Of a stretch of 64,000 bases of DNA, positions 52,601 to 63,297 are shown one piece after another. The position numbers were made by a program, and so were the translations under genes. The first letter of the stretch is position 1; each line of letters starts with the position of its first letter. Where the stretch lies: positions 23,436,001 through 23,500,000 of the forward strand of contig NC_135251.1 in the NCBI RefSeq assembly GCF_964204865.1, read 5' to 3'. Source of the stretch: Styela clava. Its lineage: Eukaryota; Chordata; Ascidiacea; Stolidobranchia; Styelidae. The notes below the pieces were generated by a model. It was not told the DNA's origin and did not search any database. It was given only the letters and a program-made list of their open reading frames with translations.

Positions 52601-55600
52601 AATACATAAAATAGGTGACCAGCGGTAATTAATTTATACCAAACCTCAAATGTATGATTTAGTGTAAAGAGATTATGTTATCATTGTAGTATTGCCATCA
52701 CAGTTTGTTATAAACAAAACGATTCTCGTTTACAGAAACAAGGTCATGAACATTCAAAACGCAAAAAAAATAGGACTGAAAAAGCGTGCTACTACATTGT
52801 GATTATAAAATAAATATAAGCAAACGTCCCCAATCGGTACAAAATTTCTGATAAATAAACAATTTATAAAATAAGATAAACATAAAAAATACAAGATTAT
52901 TACCTTGAGGATTAATATTTGGATCAATAATGAGTTGACCATGCCTTAAATAACCGAGAATAACTTCGAAATATTCAGGAGTTCGATCAAGAAGGTAGGC
53001 CCCACTGCTGTCTCGAGTGTTGTTCCATTGACCTGAAAAAATATTGTTTTATTTTGTTTTACATATGTTCTAGAGATTCAAAGACCAGTGCTTCAGAAGG
53101 ACACAATAAACATTTATAATAAGAACCACAGCACAATATTTTGTAGATCCAAATTGTCAAAGTATTCTTACATTGCTCAATTGCACCACCTAGAGGTGAG
53201 TTTCTGTGTACTCGAAAACACCTAATAGACCGTAAATGCGATAAATGTTTCAGGATCTTCTTTGCGCTAAGCACTACAGATGGGACGCTGATAATAATTC
53301 AAATTTGTGAATGAAAGTTTAAATTTATATATTATTATAAATTATAATGCTCATTAGCATCACCTGAACATCAATTTGGACTGAATTAATTGTGTGCTTG
53401 TGAGATTTTTTGGATCATATTTATGGGCTCACCAGAATAAACAGTCAGAATCATCATCTTGGACTGTCTTGGAGTAATTGAAATACAAGAGGGTCTACCA
53501 TAATGTCGATAAAGTTTTTGTAATCAAAATTCCTGAATTCAAGAACCAAAGTCGATTTTCAGTCAAATATAAGTAGGAGATAAACTATTTATTAAACCAT
53601 AGTAAGAATTCAGATTGGAGATGATTTGGCACAAGATCCCAAGGGATAAAGTGGATTATTTCCCCGCAACTCCGCAACCACTCACACAAACCAAGGGGGG
53701 CATAACAAGACAGTGGTTCCCAATCTGTACGCTGTAACAAACTAGTTCGTCGCAATATATTCGATTGCAACCCCAAAATCAATCAATTTCGTTAAAAACT
53801 ATTTCCTAAAATAATAAAAACTGTTAAAATTAATGCAAAAATACTGACTTGTAACTAAAGCATGACTTGCACGTGCACAAAAACGTGCACAAAAACCAAC
53901 GCATGTGTCAAATTTAGTGTGAAAGTGTGAATGTGTTGCAAAGCTATTCCTTTTCATAACTTAATGTTAATAAATTCAAATTTTCTTTCCAATTTCATGA
54001 CCTGTATTACATGTAAATGTATAGTTTGTAAACTTTGGGAATCTTTGTCATGCAAGGTAACAGAACGTAATCTGAAATATTCAACGAGTTGCATAACTCC
54101 AACCTAGCAATCATACATACAGCCTCGATGATGCGGACAGCAATGACAATTATACATTCGGGACTTGTTAAAAGAAAATAGTACTTATTCATAAACAGCT
54201 TGCTACATTCACCTATATATTGGACAGGATGTATTATGATAACATGATATGACACATATTTCAGAGTGTGACAGAATGTACCGTATACAGAACAAGGAAC
54301 TTCCTTGCTCTTAAAATAGTAATTTGGTAGTACCCCGAGTTTGGTAAAAAAATCTAGGTTGATCATTTTATTTTTGATATGACCAGAAACATGCTGCAAA
54401 CAAAATGAATCCAGTATATGTACATCAGCTCAACATGGACATATGTCTTGTAATACAAATTCCTCATATGATTAATATTTTTATATTAGGTTTCTATAAC
54501 TCTTTTCAGTGCTGAATGACAACTAAAGATATATTCAACTAACAAAAATTAGATAATATCACAATTACACTGCAAACTGTCTCATATAACATTTTTACAG
54601 GCCTTTCACCCGGTGATATGTGAGGAGGTACTACGTTTTGAAAGGACCAGAATCTTTCTGGTTTGGCAATACCAACAGTCTGAATCATTAATCTTTAGCA
54701 TTTTCAATATAGAATTACACTTCATAGACATCCCATGTTCATCTCAACTTTTATTAAAAGAATATTTTTATGATATCTACTATCTATCTAGCTACTCACT
54801 TTCATCTCGGAACATCTTTGCCAGCATGCTTTCTGGTTCCATTGCTACTAATGTACTCCTAAAATAAAAACAAAGAAATCACAAAATTACTTATATCTAT
54901 CTACACATTACATCAATTGAAATATTATATCGCTATATACTCAGCAAAATAGAAGCGAAACAATACAGCACTTGAGATAATGTACAGGGGATAGTGTATT
55001 TTGAAAAAACATGTGAATAAATAAGTTGACGTTACTTCTACAAAGACTGGGCTGTTGATTATGATATAGATATCATAAATGGAATGAATATTCATCGCAA
55101 ATTGATTAATTTTTAACATGGTAACGCATTAATGAGTTAGTCATAACCTATCACCAAGTTATACCTGCTTTTTGATAAGAATACCAAAAATTTTTATTTC
55201 TAACATTTTTGCCTGTATATCCAAAGATGTAGATGTGATGAAATTGATACATTTATTATTATGCATTTTCTAATACCAAACTCTACTTTATCGAAATAGA
55301 TATAGAATTGCCACTTATTCCAATAAGTTTCTGTTGATACTGGGAAAATTTCTGTTCGAATTCCATACATGCTATTTGTATATAGCGTCCTGCGCAGCGG
55401 TGTGGCTCATTGTGCTAAGCGTTAGAAATACGCTCGCCACCGCACCTCTGATTACTCTTCGTGGGTTCGCAAGTTGGAATCTCACGCAAGGATATTTATA
55501 TGCAAGAGAATGCTGGCCTCTTCGCTACCATAGGGTGGTTCACGTAACCGCTTATCGGGTTACCTCTTCCCCAGGATGAATATGTAAATCCTATCCTATC

Positions 55601-58600
55601 CTGTTTATATAATTAGGACGCTTGAGTGTAGCCAGTTAAAAAAGTCAGATGTCATGTTTAATCAAGGTTGACATTGTGAAATAACAAAATCCCCACTTCA
55701 CAATACCATTATAGTTACAATATTTGATCAATAATTAAATAAAATAGAAATATACAAATGAGATGTTATCACTTGAGTTTGGTTGAAACAAATTTAGGTT
55801 TCAGGTACACAATTCATTGAAAATCCTTCCAATAAAGCACAATCATCCAGGTTGACTTTTTGTGACTTTTTGTGAAAATCTGTGGTAAAATTGCTGTTTT
55901 TTCTCTGAAATTTGCCACTTTCACAGTAAACCCCCGATAGCAAATTATATATCAATGAAATACCTATTCTTAATTGTGAGAAACTATTAAAACAGATAAA
56001 TATCAACCTTGTTGTACAGAATTTCTTCCCACCAACGTTGAGACTAATCCAGTCACTCTGATTATCGGGGTTTTGTGAGTGCTCTAAAATGTAAATAAAA
56101 ATTACAAATTTGGCCAGCGATGCCTCACAAAGAAAATAGGTAAAAATATAAAATTGAAACAAATGAAGAAATGCGATTAGAGTAGAAAGTTTGACAATAA
56201 TATAATGACTTGGTACTTTCAACATGAAATGAATTAGAAGAAAATTATATCAAACCTTTCAGCACATTTGCATTTTCAAGTTCTAGATCAATGCTACAAC
56301 TTACATGAAATAATAAATAAATAAGCAAATAATAAAAAAAGAACATTCATTGCAATTTTGGGATTTTATTACATTTCCGAAACAATGTATAACAAGAAAT
56401 TAGAATAAACAATACATAATATATTATAGAATTAAACTGAATAATAACAAAAAATTGGAGACTACTTTATGAACAGAAATCAATTTATCACAGTATTTCC
56501 GAGGTCATAAAAAATATGAATAAAAATAAATCCAGCCAATCAATCTTGTCAGTAAACTTTGATAATAAAAAATAAATACTACTCATACTACCTTGTTCTG
56601 AAACTTTTTCAGTAGGCTTGAATATATACAGTGGCTCATTATCTCTGTGATAAGAATAAATATGTTGGAGGCGTATCGGACCAAAAAATTTGAAGGCATA
56701 GTAAGACATAAATTTTGGTGAAATAAAAACTGAAATCTTACTATTATATTTTATAGCAAAATCAACAAAAACTAAATTCATACAATTTGTTTTGCAGCCA
56801 TATCCTCTTATTACAGTGGGAGATGATTAGTAACAAACCTTTAGGAGTTAATTTTGACTTCAAACTTAGTTTATTCAAATGAATCATACACTCTAGGCTA
56901 CTATAGCCTTAGGTCTACTGTCATATGTCACCTACCCTGGTTGAGGTAAGAAATAAATATGATTCCTTAGAAATGAAAAATGCTGTAGTAAACTTCATGT
57001 AATAGTAGCACAGAGTATATAGTTTAAACCAGTGATTCTTTATATTTTTACTTTGCGGACCAGTAAAATTTTAAAAATAATTTTGCGGACTTGTGAACTT
57101 TCAAAATCAATCTAAAATGTCAAAATCTAAAAACAGGATAAAATGAATGTAATTACAACAAAAGTATGCAATTCAAAAGCAGACAATTCAATTTAATTCA
57201 AAATTTGCTGCTATCTTTTTGATATCCTATACAGTTCTAATGTTCCACAAGGCAAAGTAGAGCAGTGACTTCCACATGATCACTCTGTCTATTCTATCAA
57301 ATATCGCTAAACTATGCTGTCAAATTACAGAACGTACAAGCTTCTCAATCAGTATAAAATTTACCAAAGCATGTATTCTGTGCTCATGAACTCCTTCTTT
57401 ATGATGTTCGCAGTTATAACGTCATAGACTCATGGAAACATCCAGTTGTTCAGGGTTTGAAATGAACGCAGGACCTCTGACCAAGTTTCGTTTATGCATG
57501 GAGTTGCAACCGTCAAGCTTTAAGCTTACCTTATCAGATTCACATCATCCAGTTCAGCACCTTCTCCTGTGTATAGAGTACTGATGGAAACACCAAACAC
57601 TTTACATATTGATGAATATAATTCTTCTATTCTTCTAGGAACTGCAAAAACCTTTGAAAAGAAGATTTTCATTACAACTTCCCAATGACTTAAATTTTCT
57701 GTGTCAAAAACAAAACCTTGATGCAACTTTTAAGTATTTGATTTTACAATGCTTATGAAGCTGTAAAGTGAGTGAAATATGTGAAATAGATTTTGGGGAT
57801 AGGATAGTATATACATATTTATCCCGGGGAAGAGGAAAACCGATAAGCCGGCCTAATCATATGGCGAACCACGGCCTCTCGTCCGGTTACCAGTCCAGTT
57901 CGGGTATAGGATTAGTTAGCCAGTCATTTGTTTTCGGAAGCATGGACTTGATGGTGGAGGAAGCCGTAACCGACCAGCGGTTACGTGAACCACCCTACGG
58001 CGGCGAGGAGTTCAGCAATCCTCTCGCACATGATCATCCCTGCATGGGATTCAAACCTGCGATCCCACAAAGGGCAATCAGTGATGCGGTGGCGAGCCTA
58101 TTCCTAACGCTTAGCACGATGCGCCACACAGCCGAGACTTGTGTTGTTTTGTCCCACAATTACTTCTAGTGGGCTTGGCATGTCGGTTCTTAGATATGTT
58201 ATTCCCCCCCCCCCCTTCCTGAACGGATCATCCAAAAATTATGTCACTACCAGACTACGGCGTCACTGCCCAAAATGGCAACTGCGCCGACGTTAAAGAA
58301 CTGACTAACGTCAGCGATCTCTCTCGTATTGAGATCGTTGCAACAAGAAAACGAGGGAAATAGCTTTTCGATTTCGGATGCTCGTCTGCGCGTCTTGGAT
58401 CACAGTTTGCATAGTTTGAAGGGCTCTATTACGTCACTGTCACGTCGTAGTGATGTAATTTTTGAATGGCGCGGCCAGGTGGAGGTTATGATTAACATAT
58501 GCAAAAATTGTTATGCTACGCCCACTACAGCACTAGAAGTACTTTAGTTACGAAACTACACTAAAACCCATCATTCTATTCACTTAGCTTAAATCAGTGG

Positions 58601-58738
58601 ATAGAAATTATTACTATACCGGTGTTACAGTATTAGATAGTCTATTTTTAATATTTCATAAGCTAGATAACGTACACAGGAAAAACCTACCTTCCCGTGT
58701 TTTCCAGTTTCGTCTTCAAATACTTGCACCCTCTTCAT
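40639..58738 (-). CDS. KCTD9: KCTD9: BTB/pentapeptide-repeat protein, 385 aa, 12 exons
   Basis: Exons in coding order: 58691-58738, 57530-57651, 56592-56644, 56008-56083, 54800-54858, 52904-53032, 50435-50502, 49959-50054, 47936-48085, 47136-47241, 45887-46020 and 40639-40755. They total 1158 bases, an unbroken 385 codons plus TAG; human KCTD9 has about 389 residues. Domains: an N-terminal KHA/ubiquitin-like region (about 1-65, starting MKRVQVFEDETGKHGK), a BTB/T1 domain (about 85-185, with LNVGGKKF and YLLDRTPEYF), a linker (DHSPLTRKE), then pentapeptide repeats (about 218-375, with ANLSGCNL and CNLRGAVLAGTDL). The end is TPLHMTQTVP. In vertebrates KCTD9 is described as an oligomeric BTB protein, probably a cullin-3 ubiquitin-ligase adaptor, in cytosol or nucleus. 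All introns are GT-AG except intron 10, which appears to be GC-AG. Identity rests on end-to-end agreement with the family and is very strong; the small first exon rests on phase and N-terminal similarity. Confidence 0.95.
40756..45886 (-). other. KCTD9 intron 11, 5.1 kb
   Basis: This is a GT-AG intron (donor GAA|GTCAGT, acceptor TTTTTAG). It contains a CTCF-like 12-mer at 42898-42909 and a less AT-rich patch at 44490-44880 with a 47-codon + strand frame. No gene is named in it. Confidence 0.6.
48322..48352 (+). repeat. SINE fragment in KCTD9 intron 8
   Basis: The text GGTTACGGCCTCTTCCACCATC matches the middle of the SINE copy at 57797-58134 (GGTTACGGCTTCCTCCACCATC) with few differences. It ends abruptly at a hAT-like terminus, CAGTGGTTTCTAAACT, at 48355. 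Confidence 0.5.
50435..56083 (-). other. KCTD9 exons 4-7: BTB/T1 oligomerisation domain
   Basis: Exons 56008-56083, 54800-54858, 52904-53032 and 50435-50502 encode residues 75-185. Recognisable pieces are DWISLNVGGKKFCTTR, STLVAMEPESMLAKMF, GAYLLDRTPEYFEVIL, YLRHGQLIID and GVLEEARFFGLETLIEQLE. Phases across these four exons are 1, 2, 1, 1 and 0 and all join cleanly. Confidence 0.92.
55392..55602 (+). mobile_element. tRNA-derived SINE, internally shortened copy in KCTD9 intron 4
   Basis: The head carries TGGCTCATTGTGCTAAGCG, a tRNA A-box region. A degenerate B box (AAGTTGGAATCTC) follows about 45 bases later, then a unique body, and a tail with two CTATC units. Against the copy at 57797-58134 it lacks the middle section that contains the CTTCCTCCACCATC text. 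It lies antisense to KCTD9. Confidence 0.7.
57797..58134 (-). mobile_element. tRNA-derived SINE, near full-length copy in KCTD9 intron 1
   Basis: Read on the - strand it starts with a tRNA-like head (TGGCGCATCGTGCTAAGCG). A B box GGTTTGAATCC, one base from the consensus GGTTCGAATCC, follows, then a long unique body, and it ends in TATCCTATCC. Length is about 338 bp. It shares head, body and tail with copies at 55.4 kb and 61.4 kb. It resembles the tRNA-like SINE class described from Ciona, but I cannot confirm the family name. Orientation is the same as KCTD9. Confidence 0.75.
58206..58487. mobile_element. MITE-like inverted-repeat element in KCTD9 intron 1
   Basis: The left arm CATCCAAAAATTATGTCACTAC near 58230 pairs imperfectly with the complement of the right arm, AGTGATGTAATTTTTGAATG near 58450. 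A run of about a dozen C residues sits at the left edge (58206 onward). No coding capacity was seen. The ends and target duplication were not resolved, so class and exact limits are uncertain. Confidence 0.45.
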
Positions 58739-58972
58739 TTTAGCAGGTGTCTATATATTCTACTCCCTGGCTCGAAAAAAACAGAAAAATGAATGCAATA
58801 ATCAAGGAATAGGCTATGACAAAACACAACAAAAAGCAAGGAAGACCTTGTCAAGTGTAAATGTGGGGTTTCCCCGCCATTGACATGAAATGTTTATTTA
58901 TTGCAGCAGTCACTAGGTGGAACTGAAAGTCAAAGAGTCAGTCAGTTAGTATTTTGGGAGTAAAGACAATTT

Positions 58973-59178
58973 GGAAACATGTACAGAATACAAAGGGAAA
59001 AGTTAAATAAATCGAAAAAATAATTTTGAGAACAATGAATGATTTAGCGAAAAAAATCCACAGCAAAGGCACTTTGGGAACATCATGTACAAAATACAAA
59101 GAGAGAAGTTGATAGCCTCAAAAAAATTACTTTGAGATTAATAAATGAATTACCGAAAATAAAGTCACAGCAAAATTA
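58973..59178. repeat. diverged tandem duplication, period about 104 bp, upstream of KCTD9
   Basis: GGAAACATGTACAGAATAC at 58973 and GGGAACATCATGTACAAAATAC at about 59077 begin two units. The units then run in parallel (AATTTTGAGAACAATGAATG against TACTTTGAGATTAATAAATG) to a shared CACAGCAAA. The block is about 235 bp upstream of the KCTD9 start codon, in its probable promoter region. Confidence 0.6.
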
Positions 59179-59254
59179 TTTTGCTCAAATGTATGATGAA
59201 ACATATATTAGAGAAGGATTTTGAGAAAACGGAAATTAAGATGGGTCTCTATAT

Positions 59255-60490
59255 TAGAGATGCACCGATACCACTTTTGTCGCCGATACCGATACCGATC
59301 CGATACCAGCTAAAAACGCCGATACCGATACCGATACGCCGATACTACAAAAAGGCCGATATTACCGATATTCCGATACCGATACTATGTAAATATTACT
59401 TGATTAGGTGTGTTGTGTAGAGCAGACGGGTTAAAACAATGGTCTCTGAGCGTTGTTCATAGTACACAATATTTCAGATCGAAAAAAAAGATATATATGT
59501 CGCATAATATGAAATTAATGATTGGTATCCATATGCTTTAACTGATTAAGATACATTGTATAGTAACGCTAGTAATCTCGGTGTTCAATTGAAACTCATA
59601 AGCCGGGATGTCCAATATGAATTTAATGTTAATATCGCGACCTTCAAAAATCGTTATTCGTGTTTAAAAGAATATCGAATATCACCCACACATTCTAGAG
59701 CCGCCGTCCTAAGATCAAATTAAAAGCATTTTTCAAATATTTCATTTCGTCGCTAATCGTAATCGTCGACGCAATAAGTAAGTCAAAGCCAACATGAAAG
59801 AATATCAATCAGCACCGACCAAAAGAAGGCCTACCTATAACCGTCGAGGACATTTTTTTACTTTACTATTTTATAATATTATACAATTGCTATCATATAT
59901 TTTGTTATAGTCTAGGGCTAGGCGGTCATGTCAATATATCTATATATACCTGCGTAGAGGGATAATTGTGTCGGAATTTAGTTTATTGATGTCGACGGAC
60001 TGAATGACACTCGTACTTGACGACAAACAGTCAAAATTTATACCCGTGCCAAAAGTCCATGTGCCGTTAATAAGGACCCCAATTCCACTGTATGATTTAA
60101 AACTGGGCGTCTAATTGCTTTTTGTTATGTGCCGTGTTGATATATTTCTTCATAATTACTATGTAATATTAAAAATTTCAATATAAAAATTTGACAGCGA
60201 AAATAGCCAAATTAGTTGAGCTAATTTGGCTGATAAAAATACACGTGAATCCTATTCTCTCGCGGGGGTGGCGACATGTATGGCTCATAGCTCACGATCT
60301 CTCCAGACAAAAAATAAATTAAAAAGTAGTATTCCAACTTATCTTTAAAACATTCTGGACCATATCAAAAAGGTAAATATATCGGAAATATCGGCCTTAA
60401 TCTCACCGATACCGATACATGGCCGATACCGTAAAAATGGCCGATATTGCCGATACCGATACCCGATACCGATACATCGGTACATCTCTA
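59255..60490. mobile_element. non-autonomous hAT-type element with GATACC subterminal repeats
   Basis: The element is 1236 bp long. Its left end is TAGAGATGCACCGATACC; the right end read inward is TAGAGATGTACCGATG, a good terminal inverted repeat. It is flanked by perfect 8-bp duplications ctctatat (59247-59254 and 60491-60498), the size typical of hAT. About 120 bp at each end is filled with CCGATACCGATA-type motifs, in opposite orientation at the two ends as expected for transposase binding clusters. No transposase reading frame is visible, so movement would need a helper. Confidence 0.8.
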
Positions 60491-60498
60491 CTCTATAT

Positions 60499-61384
60499 GC
60501 GGTGTTTTCTATAGTATTCTATTATTTCTATATGCTTTTATGCTACATAGTGGCGTTATTTGTCAACACGTGGGGTTATCAGATGAATAGATAACAACCG
60601 TATAACAACCTTTATACTTTAGTGTTTGACTTATTTTATGGGTGCCGCTGCTCGATAACCAGTATTGGTTTCTCGCGTCTCCTTCACCCTGAAATATGGC
60701 CTATTTATAATTTAATTTATCGCAATTTGTATGTTTGTGCCTATTTCAAGTATGATGAGAAATAAACTACTGATTATTGATTACTGTATAGTATTGAATC
60801 GTAGTAGTATACATTTACGATTGAATGCATTCACTACATATATTGAGTAGGCCTATCCCCTCAGATGTCCCCTTCTATGCAATCCACTTTCTAATTACAT
60901 TTGAACTTGAGTAGAGACAGAGGAAGATTTATTTGTTGGTCAATTAAAATAAAATAACAGTCATCGTAACAAAACATTGTACGTACATATATCGCCTTAT
61001 TTTTTCAGTGACAGAAGACAGAGTGCGCCTAAGCATTCTCCTCGAACGCAAGACAACGATGGTCATGTTTTTCAGAAAACTTTGATAAGGGATACCATGA
61101 TAATCGAAGTAGAGGTGTCTGGTAAAAACCTATTTCAAAGCAGCTGATCTTCTCGTCACAAGCATTTCAAACAGTCGCGATAATACCGATTGAATAGAAT
61201 TTTGTCGAAATCTTTAGGTGCGTCTGAAAACACGTCGCGATGTTGAATCTTTTATCACTCTTTTCGAAGTGATAACTAGTATCCCCACGCAACCCATGCA
61301 AAGGTACTCTACTGGGCAGGCTTTGGTAAATCTTGTCGACTGTTCGCTTAACTAATGTTCGTAATGTTCGATTAACACGAAGTG
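60499..61384. other. short intergenic stretch between two mobile elements
   Basis: Apart from the weak exon-like frame at 61009-61147, nothing is recognisable in these roughly 0.9 kb. Confidence 0.4.
61009..61147 (+). other. possible orphan terminal exon, product unknown
   Basis: A pyrimidine-rich acceptor (TTATTTTTTCAG, ending at 61008) is followed by 45 open codons and a TGA. The translation is hydrophilic, with a basic N-terminal half. No family is recognised and no partner exon was found. It lies among mobile elements and may be chance. Confidence 0.15.
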
Positions 61385-62911
61385 GCGCGGCGGTGTGGCT
61401 CATCGTGCTAAGCGTTAGGAATACGCTCGCCGCCGCACCTCTGATTACTCTGCGTGGGTTCGCAGGTTCGAATCCCAAGCGGGGATGGTTATGTGCGAGA
61501 AGATTGCTGGACTCCTCGCCGCCGTATGGTGGTTGGTTAGTTACAGCTTCCTCTAACACAGTGGTTCTTAAACTTTTTGAGCCGCGCCCCGCTTTAAAAA
61601 AATTTACAAACTTCGCGCCCCCCCCCCTATTTTTGCTTTGAAAAAATGCTCTTGTGATAGGCAGGTTGCTATATATTAAGATGGCGCTATAACTGAGTGT
61701 TGGTCTCATAGCGTCATTGCTCAGATTGTTTCGGCATAAAACGCTTCGGAGTACAACTTCACCATTCACTGTCGTATGTATAAAGCCAAATAGTGGTTGG
61801 TCGTCATACATTCTCGTTTTTCCGCTCAGTTTGCAATACTTGGCAAAGTCGAACTAATTATTAAGTAAAACTAAACAAGCAAACTCTTTGTGCGTGCTGC
61901 ACACCAGTAGTGTTCTAAAACTACAGACTTGATATAAATTTTACTCCGTGGGATCGCAGACTTAGGAATATCTGTAACGATGATATCTTGAAATTAATCG
62001 AGTGGCGGCATTGCGATAGAGCGGATCAAGAGTTGCAGGGACAGCTCATATTGGTGAAATTGGCAAGAATACAAATCAAAACAAAATGTAATCGACATTT
62101 TTATGGTTGTGGATTACCGTGTTATTTTGGAGTACTGGTGCTTTTATTTTATCGACGCAATCGCAAATTTAATTTATCACAATTAAATGAAAAAAGCAAC
62201 CATTTTAAATGAGTATATCAATTCAATCATGAATTGAATATTTTATTCAACAGAAAAACCATTACATATCCGTTGAAAAAGTCGGCTCTTTTAATGACTG
62301 GCGTAATCTCGTGGACTGACTCAGAAGCCGTACCGCGGGGATTTCGTTTCGATGAATATGTATATTTCATCTACTAATATACTTTACATGTATTTTAATT
62401 GTACTAAATTAAATATACTTTCTGGGATATTATACCAGATCTTTCTAATGACGACAACGAATTTGCATGAGTGCAATATATATAAAAACTAAATATAATC
62501 GGGCAGTTGATCACACTTTATTATGTCCGCGGATTGGCGTGGTATTTTAGATAGGTAATGAGTTTATTTTGTCGTGAGTCGCCGCAACCGTGAGTTACTT
62601 TGAACACAAATGAATTAAAATAGAGAGACATTTTGAATTATTGTAGTTATTACGAAACAGAAAAATTTATTATAACACGAAAAAGCTGGTATTTTTAACG
62701 AACGCGGAGACCGTTTCAGGAGCCGTTACATGTAAATTTCCGATTCCATCTTGTGCGCGCGCCCCAGTTTAAGGAACCACTGCTCTAACATCAAGTTCAT
62801 GCTTCCGAAAACAAATAACTAACTAATCCCATACCCGACATGGAATGGTAACCGGGCGAGAGGTCGTGGTTCCTCTTCCCCGGGATAAATATGTAAATCC
62901 CATCCTATCCT
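61385..62911 (+). mobile_element. tRNA-derived SINE interrupted by a hAT-type element
   Basis: The SINE parts are 61385-61558 and 62791-62911, about 295 bp in all. The head has TGGCTCATCGTGCTAAGCG and a perfect B box GGTTCGAATCC. The tail ends CCCATCCTATCC. The break falls after CTTCCTCTAACA and the text resumes TCAAGTTCATGCTTCCGAAAAC. The uninterrupted copy in KCTD9 intron 1 reads CTTCCTCCACCATCAAG there, giving a natural empty site. Confidence 0.8.
61559..62782. mobile_element. non-autonomous hAT-type element, copy 2, inserted in a SINE
   Basis: The element is 1224 bp long. Its left end is CAGTGGTTCTTAAACTTTTTG; the right end read inward is CAGTGGTTCCTTAAACTGGGG. Perfect 8-bp target duplications ctctaaca lie at 61551-61558 and 62783-62790. 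The interior has two diverged direct copies of one segment, starting near 62078 and 62487, that also occur twice in the element at 7787-8893. There is no credible transposase frame. A C run near 61618 lies just inside the left end. Confidence 0.82.
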
Positions 62912-63227
62912 AGTCATCAGCAATTGTTTTTGTCAGCCTGTATTTGTCTGTATAAATCGGTTGAAAGTTACGAAAAGAAACGGAATCAATATTAATGCAA
63001 TGTTATGACCCTTACTTTCGATTTGAAGGAGAAAATGGTGCAAACTAGACATTAAACGATCAAAATTGGCATGGAGAAAATGTCATCTGATTCATCTGTC
63101 AACCGAAAAGATTTTCTCATCGGGAGATTGATAATTAATTATCGTTGATTAGTTTGTGTCACTAATTACTGTTCGCGGGAAGCCAACATAGCGCTGTACA
63201 TCGCTCAAACAGTCTTCGAGGTGCGTG

Positions 63228-63297
63228 ATGGCATGTGTGTTAATTCGTCGCAAACTATGGCTACGGGACGATATCGCTAATTTCGAACGGCATTCAG
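63228..63297 (+). CDS. possible first coding exon of an unidentified gene (continues off window)
   Basis: An ATG opens 23 codons rich in Arg, Leu and Asp (including RRKLWLRDDI). They end at a strong donor CAG|GTGAGC (phase 1). The surrounding 120 bp are less AT-rich than the DNA on either side, as for a promoter-proximal exon. The acceptor-like TTTATGTTGCAG near 63984 would bring in a stop within five codons in this phase, so the next exon may lie beyond the window, or the exon may be untranslated. I do not recognise the protein. Confidence 0.3.

Larger units (their letters stand above)
56592..58738 (-). other. KCTD9 exons 1-3: N-terminal KHA/ubiquitin-like region
   Basis: Exons 58691-58738, 57530-57651 and 56592-56644 encode residues 1-75. 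They join as GK|VFAV, then LI(R)DNEPLYIF, parallel to vertebrate KCTD9 GK-VVAV and LIRDDDVLFV. For exon 2 the acceptor CAAAG|GTT (57651) is needed. The nearer TTTGCAG|TT site eight bases downstream would shift the frame into a stop within five codons. Confidence 0.88.

Noticed and set aside
57768..58169. A 133-codon + strand frame
   Set aside because: It is the antisense reading of the tRNA-derived SINE in KCTD9 intron 1; related frames occur in the other copies at 55.4 and 61.2-61.8 kb.
59270..60480. GATACC repeats as a CRISPR-like or satellite array
   Set aside because: The repeats are irregular, have no spacers, and sit in opposite orientation at the two ends of one element with an 8-bp target duplication, which identifies a hAT-type transposon.
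61400..61480. tRNA gene suggested by A box and perfect B box
   Set aside because: It does not close into a clean cloverleaf by eye, and the same sequence continues into a long body and tail present in other copies, so it is a SINE head.
61167..61811. A 214-codon - strand frame, the longest unassigned frame of the window
   Set aside because: It runs through the antisense side of a SINE and across the border of the inserted hAT element, so it is a composite of repeats rather than a gene.
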